Shown: positions 54,303 through 62,825 of the stretch, one piece after another
How the letters are laid out: each line of letters opens with the position of its first letter
Position numbering within the stretch: the stretch's first letter is position 1
NCBI GenBank assembly: GCA_037200985.1
Contig: JBBCGJ010000001.1
Span: 3,138,756 to 3,202,755 of the forward strand
Direction of reading: 5' to 3'
Length of the DNA stretch: 64,000 nucleotides
From: Rhizomicrobium sp.
Lineage (GTDB): Bacteria; Pseudomonadota; Alphaproteobacteria; Micropepsales; Micropepsaceae
Notes under the pieces: model-generated
What the model was told of the DNA's origin: nothing
Database searches by the model: none
The model's input: the letters and a program-made list of their open reading frames with translations, nothing else
Program-made: the position numbers and the translations under genes

Positions 54303-56348
54303 TCACCACACCCGCACGCGGTTCGCAGGTGCGAGATAGTATTTCTCGTCCGGCAAAATTTGGAACGCGTCGTACCAGCCGTCGATATTGCGCACCGCCT
54401 GCGCGCGATACATCGCCGGCGCGTGGCCGTCGGTCAGGATCTGCTGGCGCAGCGCCGCGTCGCGCGTCGCCTGCTGGCGCGTCTGGGCATAGGCGAGGAA
54501 GAAGCGCTGCGCGCCGCTGAGGCCGTCGATCGCCGGCGCGTCATGGCCGCCCAGCGAGGCACGCCAGCCGTCGAACGCGGCGGAGAGCCCCGCCACATCG
54601 GCGATGTTCTCGCTCAGCGTCTGCTGGCCGTTCACGAAGAGGCCCGGCGACGGGCTGTATTGCGCATACTGCTCGGCGAGCTTGAGCGCGGCATCGTGGA
54701 AATGGGCGAAGTCGGCCTTGCTCCACCAGTCGATGAGCCGGCCGTCGGCGTCGAACCGGCTGCCCTGATCGTCGAAGCTGTGACTGATCTCGTGCCCGAT
54801 GATCGAGCCCATCGCGCCGTAATTGAACGCCGGATCGGCCTTGGCGTCGAAGAAGGGCGGATCGAGGATCGCGGCGGGAAAGTTGAGCGCGTTCTGCAGC
54901 GGCAGGTTCACCGCGTTCACCGTCTGCGGCGTCATGCACCAGGTGCCGCGGTCGACCGCGGTTCCCAGGAGCGCGATGTTGCGGCGGTATTCGAAGTCCT
55001 CGGCGCGGGCGAGATTGCCGAAGGCGTCGCCGCGCATGACGTCGAGCGCGGCGTAGGAAATCCATCGATCGGGATAGCCGATGCCGACATAGAGCGTGAT
55101 GAGCTTGTCCTTCGCCCTGGCCTTGGTGGCCGGGCTCATCCAGTCGAGCGCGTCGATGCGCCGGCCGAACGCCGCCTTGATGTTGTCGACCATGGCCTGG
55201 GCCTCGGCCCTGTAGGCCGGTGGGAAGTAGCGGGCGGCATAGAGCCGGCCGACCGCCCAGCCGAGCGCATGGTTGGTCAGGGACACCGCGCGCTTCCAGC
55301 GCGCCTGCTGCTGCGGCGTGCCCGAGAGGGTCGCGCCATAAAAAGCGAAGCGCTCGTCCGCGAAGGCTTTGGGCAGGACGGACGAATAGTGATTGAGCAG
55401 ATGGAGGGCGAGATAATCCTTCCATACGGCAAGCGGCGTGTCGGCGACCGCACCGGCCACGCCGGGAATGACGCTGGGCTGCCAGACCACGATCTGGTCC
55501 TGGCCGTCGAGTGCGGCACTCTGGAAGAAAGCGTTCCAGTCCAGGCCGGGCGCCTTGGCGGCGAAATCGGCGCGCGCCCAGTAATTGTCGGCCTTCAGCA
55601 CGTCCTCGCTGTCGGCCCGCGTGGCTTGCGCCCGCGCCAGGCGCGTCTCCAGCGCGACGACCGCCTTGGCGCGGACGTCGGAATCGGCGAAGCCCGCGAG
55701 CGCGAAGAGCTTGGCGACATGGGCTTCATAGGCCGACAGGATCTGGAGCGCGGCCGGATCGGCACCGACATAATAGGAGCGGTCCGGCAGGCCCAGTCCG
55801 CCCTGCAGCAGATAGGCCCGGTAGCGGTGGGGATCGTCGAGGCCCGGCGCGACCCACAGGCCGAAAATGTTCTCGGTATAGAAATTCGTGTTGTTGAGCG
55901 CGTCGACGTCGGCGCGCACCGAACGCCCCAGCGCGTGCGCCAGCGCTTCCTTGTCGGCGATCGCCGCAACGGCATCGAGCCGGGCCTTCAGCGGCGCGAG
56001 GCCCTTGGCCTCGATCCCCGCCGCGTCCATGAAGCTCGCATAGAAGTCGCCGATCTTGCGTTCGTCGGAGCCGGGCGGCGACTGGATCTTGGCGATGTCA
56101 CCGATCAGGTCGGCGGTGCGCCGTGCCGCCTTGTCGCGCAGGGTGGAGAACGAGCCCCAGCTGGCCTGGTCGGGCGGAATGACGGCGGTCTTCAGCCAAT
56201 TGCCGTTGGCGTAGAGGTTGAAGTCGTCGCCGGGCCGCACGCTGGTGTCCATGTTGGCGCGCTGCACGCCATGGACCGCGGCGGGCACGTCCGCCGCCGC
56301 GGCGGTAGCGGCGAGCGCGAGCACGACAAGCGCGGAGCGAAGACGCAT
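54303..56348 (-). CDS. Exported M13-family (neprilysin-like) zinc metallopeptidase
   Basis: This 681-aa peptidase has a signal peptide (MRLRSALVVLALAATAAAAD) and the M13 architecture. The N-terminal domain starts SVRPGDDFNLYANGNWLKTAVIPPDQASWGSF. The substrate motif is NAVNLPLQNALNFPAAIL and the catalytic HExxH is in GSIIGHEISHSFDDQGSRFDADG. The zinc Glu is in NIADVAGLSAAF, and the C-terminus holds RVW. The ATG 56346-56348 is preferred because AAGGA lies six bases upstream; an ATG 15 bases earlier also fits. The small peptide gene and its terminator lie upstream. Confidence 0.92.
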   Translation of the reverse strand: MRLRSALVVLALAATAAAADVPAAVHGVQRANMDTSVRPGDDFNLYANGNWLKTAVIPPDQASWGSFSTLRDKAARRTADLIGDIAKIQSPPGSDERKIGDFYASFMDAAGIEAKGLAPLKARLDAVAAIADKEALAHALGRSVRADVDALNNTNFYTENIFGLWVAPGLDDPHRYRAYLLQGGLGLPDRSYYVGADPAALQILSAYEAHVAKLFALAGFADSDVRAKAVVALETRLARAQATRADSEDVLKADNYWARADFAAKAPGLDWNAFFQSAALDGQDQIVVWQPSVIPGVAGAVADTPLAVWKDYLALHLLNHYSSVLPKAFADERFAFYGATLSGTPQQQARWKRAVSLTNHALGWAVGRLYAARYFPPAYRAEAQAMVDNIKAAFGRRIDALDWMSPATKARAKDKLITLYVGIGYPDRWISYAALDVMRGDAFGNLARAEDFEYRRNIALLGTAVDRGTWCMTPQTVNAVNLPLQNALNFPAAILDPPFFDAKADPAFNYGAMGSIIGHEISHSFDDQGSRFDADGRLIDWWSKADFAHFHDAALKLAEQYAQYSPSPGLFVNGQQTLSENIADVAGLSAAFDGWRASLGGHDAPAIDGLSGAQRFFLAYAQTRQQATRDAALRQQILTDGHAPAMYRAQAVRNIDGWYDAFQILPDEKYYLAPANRVRVW

Positions 56349-56458
56349 CGGGTTTCCTTCCATATCCGTCTGGCGCGGATCGTCCGCGATCCTGGCACAA
56401 AGCCCCGCGACGCACGATCACGACCGCGTGGCGCAAAACCGGGAAGCGGAAAACAAAG

Positions 56459-56485
56459 AAGGGCTGCCCTGTTCGGACAGCCCTT
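56459..56485 (-). terminator. Rho-independent terminator after the 25-aa peptide ORF
   Basis: AAGGGCTG (56459-56466) pairs with CAGCCCTT (56478-56485), and on the minus strand the hairpin is followed by CTTTGTTTTC. It lies 43 bases beyond the 25-codon ORF and 110 bases before the M13 peptidase start, so it could be an attenuator or the end of a short transcript. Confidence 0.75.
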
Positions 56486-56528
56486 CCATTGTCTTACTGC
56501 GGTCCGCTAGGGCACGCGCAGGCGTCGC

Positions 56529-56606
56529 TTACGCGGCGCGGACCTCACCAGAGGCGAGGATCCAGGTCGCGGCCTTCGACGTCCGCAGGTAATGACAATG
56601 AGACAC
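56529..56606 (-). CDS. 25-aa peptide ORF with a 14-base match to the 16S anti-SD tail
   Basis: Translation would start at GTG 56604-56606 and give MSHCHYLRTSKAATW, then ILASGEVRAA. The upstream sequence AAAGGAGGTGATCC (56608-56621 on the minus strand) is complementary to the entire 3' end of 16S rRNA, far longer than the usual 4-6 base SD, with seven bases between GGAGG and the GTG. A terminator follows. The peptide may be a leader whose translation affects the terminator and the M13 gene, or an independent small protein. I do not recognise it. Confidence 0.5.
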   Translation of the reverse strand: MSHCHYLRTSKAATWILASGEVRAA

Positions 56607-56704
56607 TGGATCACCTCCTTTCAAAGTTGTTGCGTCGCCACATATAGGCGAATTCGGGCCGCTTGATAAGAGGCGCCGGCGACACAGGGCGGAGAAATTC
56701 TCCC

Positions 56705-57457
56705 CTAGCGGAACCGGGCCGCGAGCGCGGCGCCGGCGGAGAGCAGCGCCTCGTCCGAGGTGACGACGACGAGGTCGAAGCCCTTGGCGATCATCGCCTG
56801 GGCGTAGTCCACCGACTTGCAATAGATCGCCGCGCGCTTGCCGGCCGCTTTCGCGGCGCCCAGGATGTCGTCGATCGCCTGCACGACGATGGGGTCGGTC
56901 TGGTCCGCCCTGGGCTCGCGCCCCAGCGACAGGCCGAGATCGGTCGGCCCGATGAACACGACATCGAGTTCCTTCACCGCCGCGATGGCCTCGACATTGA
57001 TCAGCGCCTTGGCCGATTCGACCTGCGCCATGGTGAGGATCGTCTCGTTGGCCTTGGCGAGATAGTCGCCGCCGCCATAGAGCACGGCGCGCTTGGGTCC
57101 GACGCTGCGCGTGCCCCGGGGCGCGTAGCGGCAGGCGGAGACGAAATGCTCGCATTGATCCGGCGTGTCGATGTTGGGACAGATGATGCCGAGCGCGCCG
57201 GCATCGAGGGCGCGGTTCACGTCGCCCGGATTGTTCCACGGCACCCGCACCAGGGGCACCGTGTCGGTGGTGGAGATCGCGGTCAGCATCGCCACCATAC
57301 CGGCGAAATCCGCCTGGCCGTGCTGCATGTCGACGGTGAGGCTGTCCCAGCCCTGATGGCTGAGGATCTCCGCGCCGACCGAGCCGTTCAGGCTGAGCCA
57401 GCAATTGGTCGCGGCGCGTCCTTGCGCCCAGATCTCTCGCAGGCGATTGGCGCGCAT
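56705..57457 (-). CDS. HpcH/HpaI-family aldolase (2-keto-3-deoxy-glucarate-type)
   Basis: The 250-aa protein is a class II (metal-dependent) pyruvate aldolase of the HpcH/HpaI family. Visible motifs are WDSLTVDMQHGQADF, PLVRVPWNNPGDVNRALDAGALGIICPNIDTPDQCE, and VFIGPTDLGLSLG. The Arg, Glu and Asp residues needed for pyruvate and metal binding are in these stretches. It could act on a hydroxyl-ketoacid from aromatic or sugar catabolism. The ATG 57455-57457 gives MRANRLREIW. It is divergent from the FAD monooxygenase gene. Confidence 0.87.
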   Translation of the reverse strand: MRANRLREIWAQGRAATNCWLSLNGSVGAEILSHQGWDSLTVDMQHGQADFAGMVAMLTAISTTDTVPLVRVPWNNPGDVNRALDAGALGIICPNIDTPDQCEHFVSACRYAPRGTRSVGPKRAVLYGGGDYLAKANETILTMAQVESAKALINVEAIAAVKELDVVFIGPTDLGLSLGREPRADQTDPIVVQAIDDILGAAKAAGKRAAIYCKSVDYAQAMIAKGFDLVVVTSDEALLSAGAALAARFR

Positions 57458-57553
57458 TCGAGGCAAGCTCCGGCGGTGTCGCGCCGAACCTAGCGCAGGC
57501 TTTTGTCCTTGGCGATGCTTGAGCGTCCCGCGCCGTCCGCCTAGCGTGCCCCG

Positions 57554-58792
57554 GTGGACAAGCTCACGACCCATTGCGTGATCGCCGGCGGCGGACCCGC
57601 CGGCATGATGTGCGGCCTGTTGCTCGCGCGCGCCGGCGTCGACGTCTGGGTACTGGAGAAGCACAAGGATTTCCTGCGCGATTTCCGCGGCGACACGGTG
57701 CATCCCTCGACGCTGCAGATCATGGACGAGCTGGGGCTCTTGGAAAAATTCCTGATGCTCCCGCACCAGGAAGCGAGCGAGATCACCGCCGAGATCGGCA
57801 AGGAGCGCTTCAAGGTCGCCGACATGTCGCGCCTGCCGACACGGGCGAAGTTCGTCGCGCTGATGCCGCAATGGGATTTCCTCGAATTCCTCGCGGGCGA
57901 GGCGAGGCGCTATCCCAATTTCCATCTCGCGATGGAGACGGAGGTCGTCGAGCTCCTCTCCCGGCGCCGGCGCATCGTGGGCGTCAGGGTCAGGACGCCG
58001 GAGGGAACCGGCGACCTGCTGGCGCGGCTGGTCATCGGCGCCGACGGCCGCCATTCGAAGGTGCGCGAGAAGGCGCGGCTGAAGGTGCGCGATCTGGGCG
58101 CGCCGTTCGACGTGCTGTGGCTGCGGCTGCCCACCGCGCCGGACGATCCCAAAGAGCCGGTGGGGCGCTTCGTCGGCGGCAATCTGTTCGTGATGCTCTA
58201 TCGCGGCGATTATTGGCAATGCGCCCTGGCGATTCCCAAGGGCGGCCTGGCCGAGCTGAAGAAGGAAGGTCTCTCGGCGTTCCTGGCGCGGCTGCGCACC
58301 GCCGCCGGCTTCGCGCGCGACCGCGTGGAGACGATCAAGAGCTTCGACGATGTGAGCCTGTTGACGGTGCGGGTCGACCGGCTGACGCGCTGGGCCCGGC
58401 CCGGCCTACTGTGCATCGGCGACGCGGCGCATGCCATGAGCCCGATCGGCGGCGTCGGCATCAACCTGGCGATCCAGGACGCGGTGGCGACCGCCAATGC
58501 GCTGGCCTCCGTCCTCGCCACGCGGCGGCCGCGCCTGTCCGAACTGCAACGCGTGCAGCGCCGCCGCGAATGGCCGACAAGCGTGGTGCAGCGTTTCCAG
58601 GTGCTGGTGCAGAACACCGTGCTGGCGCGGACCATCCGCAGCCAGGTGACGCCAAGGCCGCCCTGGCCGCTTTATGTCCTCGACCGCTGGACGTGGGCGC
58701 GCCAATGGCCGGCGCGTTTCATCGGCCTCGGCGTGCGGCCGGAGCATGTGAAGAGCAAAGCGGTCACGCCAGCCGATAGCGCGCCCAGGTGA
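57554..58792 (+). CDS. FAD-dependent aromatic hydroxylase-like monooxygenase (UbiH/PHBH group)
   Basis: The 412-aa flavoprotein has the GxGxxG FAD fold (HCVIAGGGPAGMMCGLLLARAG) and the second FAD motif ARLVIGADGRHSKVRE. The third is LLCIGDAAHAMSPIGGVGINLAIQDAV. This is the class A monooxygenase fold, as in p-hydroxybenzoate hydroxylase and UbiH. Substrates range from ubiquinone precursors to small aromatics, and none can be assigned here. Translation starts at GTG 57554. Its end overlaps the convergent GNAT gene by 29 bases. Confidence 0.88.
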   Translation: MDKLTTHCVIAGGGPAGMMCGLLLARAGVDVWVLEKHKDFLRDFRGDTVHPSTLQIMDELGLLEKFLMLPHQEASEITAEIGKERFKVADMSRLPTRAKFVALMPQWDFLEFLAGEARRYPNFHLAMETEVVELLSRRRRIVGVRVRTPEGTGDLLARLVIGADGRHSKVREKARLKVRDLGAPFDVLWLRLPTAPDDPKEPVGRFVGGNLFVMLYRGDYWQCALAIPKGGLAELKKEGLSAFLARLRTAAGFARDRVETIKSFDDVSLLTVRVDRLTRWARPGLLCIGDAAHAMSPIGGVGINLAIQDAVATANALASVLATRRPRLSELQRVQRRREWPTSVVQRFQVLVQNTVLARTIRSQVTPRPPWPLYVLDRWTWARQWPARFIGLGVRPEHVKSKAVTPADSAPR

Positions 58793-59231
58793 TGCCGGCG
58801 TCGTCGACGCCCTGGTCGTCGAGCCCGGTCATGCGTTCCCAGCCCGTCGCCTCGTAGAACGCGATCGCCTTGCGGTTGGGGACGTCGAGCTTGAGCGTCA
58901 GCGGCCCGCCGACGACGCGGCGGACGTGTTCGACCAGCGCGCGGCCGACGCCGAGGCGCTGCGCGTCGGGATCGACATAGAGGCAGTGGACGAAATTCTC
59001 CTCGCGATAGATCGAGAGGATGCCGACCGTCGCCTCGCCCATCCGCGCCAGCCAGACCTCCTCGTCCAGCGCGAACATTCGGAAATCCTCGGCGCGGAAA
59101 TGGTCGTCGGGCCGCCAGGTGAAGGCCGCCCGCCCGCTGCGGACATAGAGCGCGGCGGCTTCGTCGATCTCCGCCGCGTCGCACGCGGTGCGGATCGTGA
59201 GACTGAGGGCGGAGCAGATGGATCGTGACAT
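58764..59231 (-). CDS. GNAT-family N-acetyltransferase
   Basis: The 155-aa protein has a GNAT fold. FVHCLYVDPDAQRLGVGRALVEHVRR carries the acetyl-CoA binding pattern R/Q-x-x-G-x-G/A, with LDVPNRKAIAFYEATGWERM in motif B. The substrate is unknown. The first residues before TIRTACDAAEIDEAA may be an overcall of the start; another start is possible inside. Its 3' end overlaps the FAD monooxygenase gene. Confidence 0.88.
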   Translation of the reverse strand: MSRSICSALSLTIRTACDAAEIDEAAALYVRSGRAAFTWRPDDHFRAEDFRMFALDEEVWLARMGEATVGILSIYREENFVHCLYVDPDAQRLGVGRALVEHVRRVVGGPLTLKLDVPNRKAIAFYEATGWERMTGLDDQGVDDAGITWARYRLA

Positions 59232-59239
59232 TTCATCGT

Positions 59240-59308
59240 CATCCTGCTCGCGTCATGCTGAGGTGCGAGCGAAGCGAGCCTCGAAGCACGCGAGCGGGCC
59301 TCGAAGGA
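59240..59308. repeat. Dispersed repeat between GNAT and lpdA genes
   Basis: The spacer carries GTCATGCTGAGGTGCGAGCG and later CTCGAAGCACGCGAGC...CCTCGAAGGATCAC, a GAGGxxCGAG-type repeat distinct from the GTCAT-GCCCGC group. The pattern GAGCGAAGCGAGCCTCGAAG appears common in Alphaproteobacteria. It fills most of the gap (59232-59308). Confidence 0.55.
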
Positions 59309-60712
59309 TCACATCTGCATCGTCCAGCCCTCGACACCTTCCGCCGCCTGGCGGACGGCCTCGCTCAGCGTCGGATGCGGATGGCTGGTGCGCGCGATGT
59401 CTTCCGACGAGGCGCCGAACTCGATGGCAAGGGCCGCTTCGGAGATCATCTCGCCGGCATTGGCGCCCAGGATGTGCACGCCCAGCACCCGGTCGGTCTT
59501 GGCGTCGGCGATGATCTTGGCGAAGCCGTCGGTCGCAGCGATGGTCTTGGCGCGGGCATTCGCGGTGAAGGGGAATTTGCCGACCTTGTAGGCGATGCCG
59601 GCGGACTTCAGTTCCTCTTCCGTCTTGCCGACGCTCGCGACTTCCGGCGCGGTGTAGACCACGGCGGGGATCGCGTCGTAGTTCACATGCCCCGCCTTGC
59701 CGGCGATGCGCTCGGCGCAGGCAACCGCTTCGTCTTCCGCCTTGTGCGCCAGCATCGGGCCTTCCCGACAATCGCCGATCGCCCAGATGCCCGCGACATT
59801 GGTGGCGTAATGCGCATCGGTGACGACGCGGCCGCGCGGATCGAGCTTCACGCCCACTTTCTCGAGGCCGAGATTGTCGACGAAAGGCCGCCGCCCGATG
59901 GAGACCAGCATGATGTCGGTCTCGATGGTCTGCTTGTCGCCGCCGGCCGCGGGCTCGACCGTGACGAGAAGCGCCCCGCCCGTTTTCTCGACGCCCACGA
60001 CCTTGGTCGAAAGCTGGAATTTCATGCCCTGCCGCGAAAGGATGCGCTGGAACTGCTTGCCGACCTCGCCGTCGAGGCCCGGCGTGATGCGGTCGAGGAA
60101 TTCGACCACCGTCACCTCGGCGCCGAGCCGGCGCCACACCGAGCCGAGCTCCAAGCCGATATAGCCGCCGCCGACCACGAGCAGGCGCTTGGGCACCTCT
60201 TTCAGAGACAGTGCGCCGGTGGACGACACGATCTGCGTCTCGTCGATGGTCACGCCGGGAAGGAAGGCGACCTCGGAGCCTGTCGCGACGACGATGTGCC
60301 TGGTCTCCAGCATGCGGACTGCGCCGTCCTTGCCCGTCACCTCGACCTTGCCGGGCGCCGCGATGCGCGCCTCGCCGACGATCGCCTCGGACTTGGCCTT
60401 ACGCAGGAGGAATTCGACGCCCTTGGTAAGCTCGCCGACAACCTTGGTCTTGTGCGCCATCATGAGGCCGAGATCGAGCTCGGGCGCGACCTTGATGCCG
60501 AGCTTCGGCAGATGGTTCTTCGCCTCGTCGAACAATTCGCTGGTGTGCAGCAGCGCCTTGGACGGGATGCAGCCGATGTTGAGGCAGGTGCCGCCGAAGG
60601 TGCCGCGCTTGTCGATACAGGCCGTCTTCAGTCCCAGCTGGCCGAGCCGGATCGCGGCGTTATAGCCGCCGGGGCCGCCGCCGATGACGACCGCGTCGAA
60701 AGTATCCGCCAT
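59309..60712 (-). CDS. lpdA: Dihydrolipoyl dehydrogenase
   Basis: E3 oxidises dihydrolipoamide for the 2-oxo-acid dehydrogenase complexes. The 467-aa protein has MADTFDAVVIGGGPGGYNAAIRLGQLGLKTACID, the redox disulfide GGTCLNIGCIPSKALLH, and the NAD fold LLVVGGGYIGLELGSVWRRLGAEVTVVE. The dimer interface follows, with AIEFGASSEDIARTSHPHPTLSEAVRQAA and its catalytic HPHPT. No E1 or E2 gene is adjacent. The start ATG is 60710-60712. Confidence 0.95.
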   Translation of the reverse strand: MADTFDAVVIGGGPGGYNAAIRLGQLGLKTACIDKRGTFGGTCLNIGCIPSKALLHTSELFDEAKNHLPKLGIKVAPELDLGLMMAHKTKVVGELTKGVEFLLRKAKSEAIVGEARIAAPGKVEVTGKDGAVRMLETRHIVVATGSEVAFLPGVTIDETQIVSSTGALSLKEVPKRLLVVGGGYIGLELGSVWRRLGAEVTVVEFLDRITPGLDGEVGKQFQRILSRQGMKFQLSTKVVGVEKTGGALLVTVEPAAGGDKQTIETDIMLVSIGRRPFVDNLGLEKVGVKLDPRGRVVTDAHYATNVAGIWAIGDCREGPMLAHKAEDEAVACAERIAGKAGHVNYDAIPAVVYTAPEVASVGKTEEELKSAGIAYKVGKFPFTANARAKTIAATDGFAKIIADAKTDRVLGVHILGANAGEMISEAALAIEFGASSEDIARTSHPHPTLSEAVRQAAEGVEGWTMQM

Positions 60713-60799
60713 AAATCGCCGTCCTCGAAATACGAAGGCAGCGTTATGCGCCGGTGCGCCGCGCGAGACAATTGCCGAAGAGACGCGGCCTATCCCCGC

Positions 60800-60829
60800 A
60801 AAAAAGACCGGCCCCGCGAGGGGCCGGTC
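60800..60829 (-). terminator. Rho-independent terminator downstream of the 57-aa ORF
   Basis: GACCGGCCCC (60806-60815) pairs with GGGGCCGGTC (60820-60829) around a GCGA loop. On the minus strand the stem is followed by TTTTTT (60800-60805). Confidence 0.85.
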
Positions 60830-60846
60830 CCTTGGTCGCGCCGCGT

Positions 60847-61020
60847 CTAGTGGCGGCTCATCCGGTCGTTTTCGGACGCCTGGCGGCCGTCCTGATCGGC
60901 CTGGTCCTGCCGGCCCTGCTTGTCCCGCTTCTTCGCGCTCTTGTCGGCGGCCTGCTCCTGCTGCGGAGGCTGGCGGCGGATGTCCTGATCGCGGGTGCGG
61001 GTATTGTCCTGATTGCCCAT
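60847..61020 (-). CDS. Small hydrophilic hypothetical protein, 57 aa
   Basis: The ORF begins MGNQDNTRTRDQDIRRQPPQQ and is made almost entirely of polar residues rich in Gln, Arg, Asp and Lys. It is probably disordered. GGGAG lies eight bases before ATG 61018-61020 and a strong terminator follows, so it looks like a real gene. The frame is open far upstream, but only this start fits. It lies between lpdA and the stress kinase, and EcfG control is possible but unproven. Confidence 0.6.
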   Translation of the reverse strand: MGNQDNTRTRDQDIRRQPPQQEQAADKSAKKRDKQGRQDQADQDGRQASENDRMSRH

Positions 61021-61085
61021 TCTTCGTCTCCCTTTGCTGAGGGGCGCGTCGCTGCGCGCCCGCCTCTGTAACGGAACAGGGCAAA

Positions 61086-62825
61086 TCACGTTTCGGCGGT
61101 TCCGGCGGAAACCTCGTTCGGCGCGCATGCCGGATCGCGGAAGATGACCTCCACCATGGTTCCCTTTCCGGGCTCCGAATGGAGCGCCGAGACGCCGCCG
61201 ATCTGCGCGCCGAAAGTTCGGATCAGCCGCGTGCCCATGCCGGTCTTGCCGCCACGGTCGGTGAAGCCCGCACCGTCGTCGCTGATCGCGAGCCTGAGCT
61301 TGCCGCCAGCGATCGGGGCCAATTCGATCCGCACCAGGCCCTGCTGGCCCGGCGGGAAGGCGTATTTGAAGATGTTGGTCAGCGCCTCGACCGCGAACAG
61401 CGCGAGCGGCACGGCGACTTCGCCCGAGACGTCGCGGTCCACCAGATTCTCCTCGACCCGCACGCCGACATTCTCGCCGCGCATGCCCTCGGTGATCTGG
61501 TGCGCGAGTTCGTGGAGCAGGCGCTTCAGGTCGATGGTCGTCTGGTCCTCGATCTCGTGCAGGATGCGGTGGACCAGCGCCAGGGCGTTGATGCGCACCT
61601 GCGCCTGCATCAGCGCGTCTCGCGCCGCCGGATCGCGGAGCTGGCTGGCCTGGAGGCTGAGCAGGCTCATCACGATCTGCAGATTGTTCTTCACGCGGTG
61701 ATGGATCTCGCGGATGAGAAGCGATTTCTGGGTGAGCGCGTCGCGCAGCTTGCGGTCGCGGTCCTGGATCGAATCGGCCATCGCCGACATGCCGTCGCCC
61801 AGGCTGCGGAATTCGCGCGGCGCATCCTCGAGCTGCGGGCGGATCGCGTAATGGCCCGACCGGTAGGCGGCGGAGATGCGCCGCAGATAGGCGATCCATT
61901 GCGTCACCTGCCGCTCGGTCGCGAACCAGATGCCGGCCCAGGCGAGCCCGATCATCAGGATGGGCATCAGGAAATCCGCCCCGACATGCAGATAGGTATC
62001 GCTGAACAGCCGGCTCTCGCGCATGGCGAAGGCCACGTTGATCACGCCGCCGCGCAGCGGCGAGGTCGCAAAGGTCCAGTTGTTGCCGCGCGCGTCGTCG
62101 GCGGAATGCACGTCGCGCTCGCTCGCGAACCGCCGGGCGGTGCCGACGAGGGCGCGGGCGACGCCGGCGTCGTTCGAGGCCAGGATGTTGCCGTCGCGAT
62201 CGTAGATGAACACGACCGCGCCCTTCTGCAATCCGTTGCCGCGCACCATGAAATCGAGCCAATGGAGCTGGAGCACGACCGACAGCGCGCCGTCGAAGCG
62301 GCCCTCGGAATCGCGCAGCGGCAGCATGCCGATGATCACCGGCTGCTTGAGGACCTGGCTTATCATCTGGCCGCTCACGACGAAGGATTTGGAGGCGCGC
62401 GCGCGTTCGAAGATCGGCAGGCCGGCGGCGCTGTTGCCCCTGGCGCGCGGCAGGGCCGAACAGACATCGGTGCCGTCGGCCCCGAGGCGGGAGAGATTGG
62501 CGAAATATTTCACCCCGATCAGCGCGTCGCCCAGCACCGCATCGCAATCGCGCGAGACATTGCGCACATCGCTGAGATTGGCGAGGGCGCGGGCGATCTG
62601 CTCCGCCGAGGAAAGGAGATTCTCCTCGTCCTTCGCCGCGCCGTTGGCGGACTGGATAAGGCGGTCGTGCACGCGCGCCACGTCGGCTCCGGCACGGTCG
62701 ATGCCCTGCAGGATGCTGACGACGGCGATCGGCAGAAGTGCGACGGTTACCGCGATGAGGAGCGTGATGCGGAGCGGCCAGCCCCGCTCACTCGTCTGTT
62801 CCCTTGCGTCGTCTGCGGGCTGCAT
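61086..62825 (-). CDS. HisKA_2/HWE-type membrane sensor kinase in the general stress locus
   Basis: The 579-aa protein has two transmembrane helices (LRITLLIAVTVALLPIAVVSILQG and a second near ADFLMPILMIGLAWAGIWFA) bracketing a periplasmic or extracellular sensory domain with CSALPRARGNS. A HAMP-like segment follows. Its HisKA_2 domain has REIHHRVKNNLQIVMSLLSLQASQ and the HATPase has FAVEALTNIFKYAFP and DDGAGFTDRGGKTGMGT. Kinases of this type phosphorylate PhyR in Alphaproteobacteria. ATG 62823-62825 overlaps the ecfG 3' end by 38 bases, so it is co-transcribed. Confidence 0.86.
   Translation of the reverse strand: MQPADDAREQTSERGWPLRITLLIAVTVALLPIAVVSILQGIDRAGADVARVHDRLIQSANGAAKDEENLLSSAEQIARALANLSDVRNVSRDCDAVLGDALIGVKYFANLSRLGADGTDVCSALPRARGNSAAGLPIFERARASKSFVVSGQMISQVLKQPVIIGMLPLRDSEGRFDGALSVVLQLHWLDFMVRGNGLQKGAVVFIYDRDGNILASNDAGVARALVGTARRFASERDVHSADDARGNNWTFATSPLRGGVINVAFAMRESRLFSDTYLHVGADFLMPILMIGLAWAGIWFATERQVTQWIAYLRRISAAYRSGHYAIRPQLEDAPREFRSLGDGMSAMADSIQDRDRKLRDALTQKSLLIREIHHRVKNNLQIVMSLLSLQASQLRDPAARDALMQAQVRINALALVHRILHEIEDQTTIDLKRLLHELAHQITEGMRGENVGVRVEENLVDRDVSGEVAVPLALFAVEALTNIFKYAFPPGQQGLVRIELAPIAGGKLRLAISDDGAGFTDRGGKTGMGTRLIRTFGAQIGGVSALHSEPGKGTMVEVIFRDPACAPNEVSAGTAET

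Noticed and set aside
56604..56625. Remnant of a 16S rRNA 3' end on the plus strand (GGATCACCTCCTTT)
   Set aside because: The match ends at the anti-SD tail and no other 16S sequence precedes it. On the minus strand it is a strong SD before a 25-codon ORF with a terminator, which explains it better.
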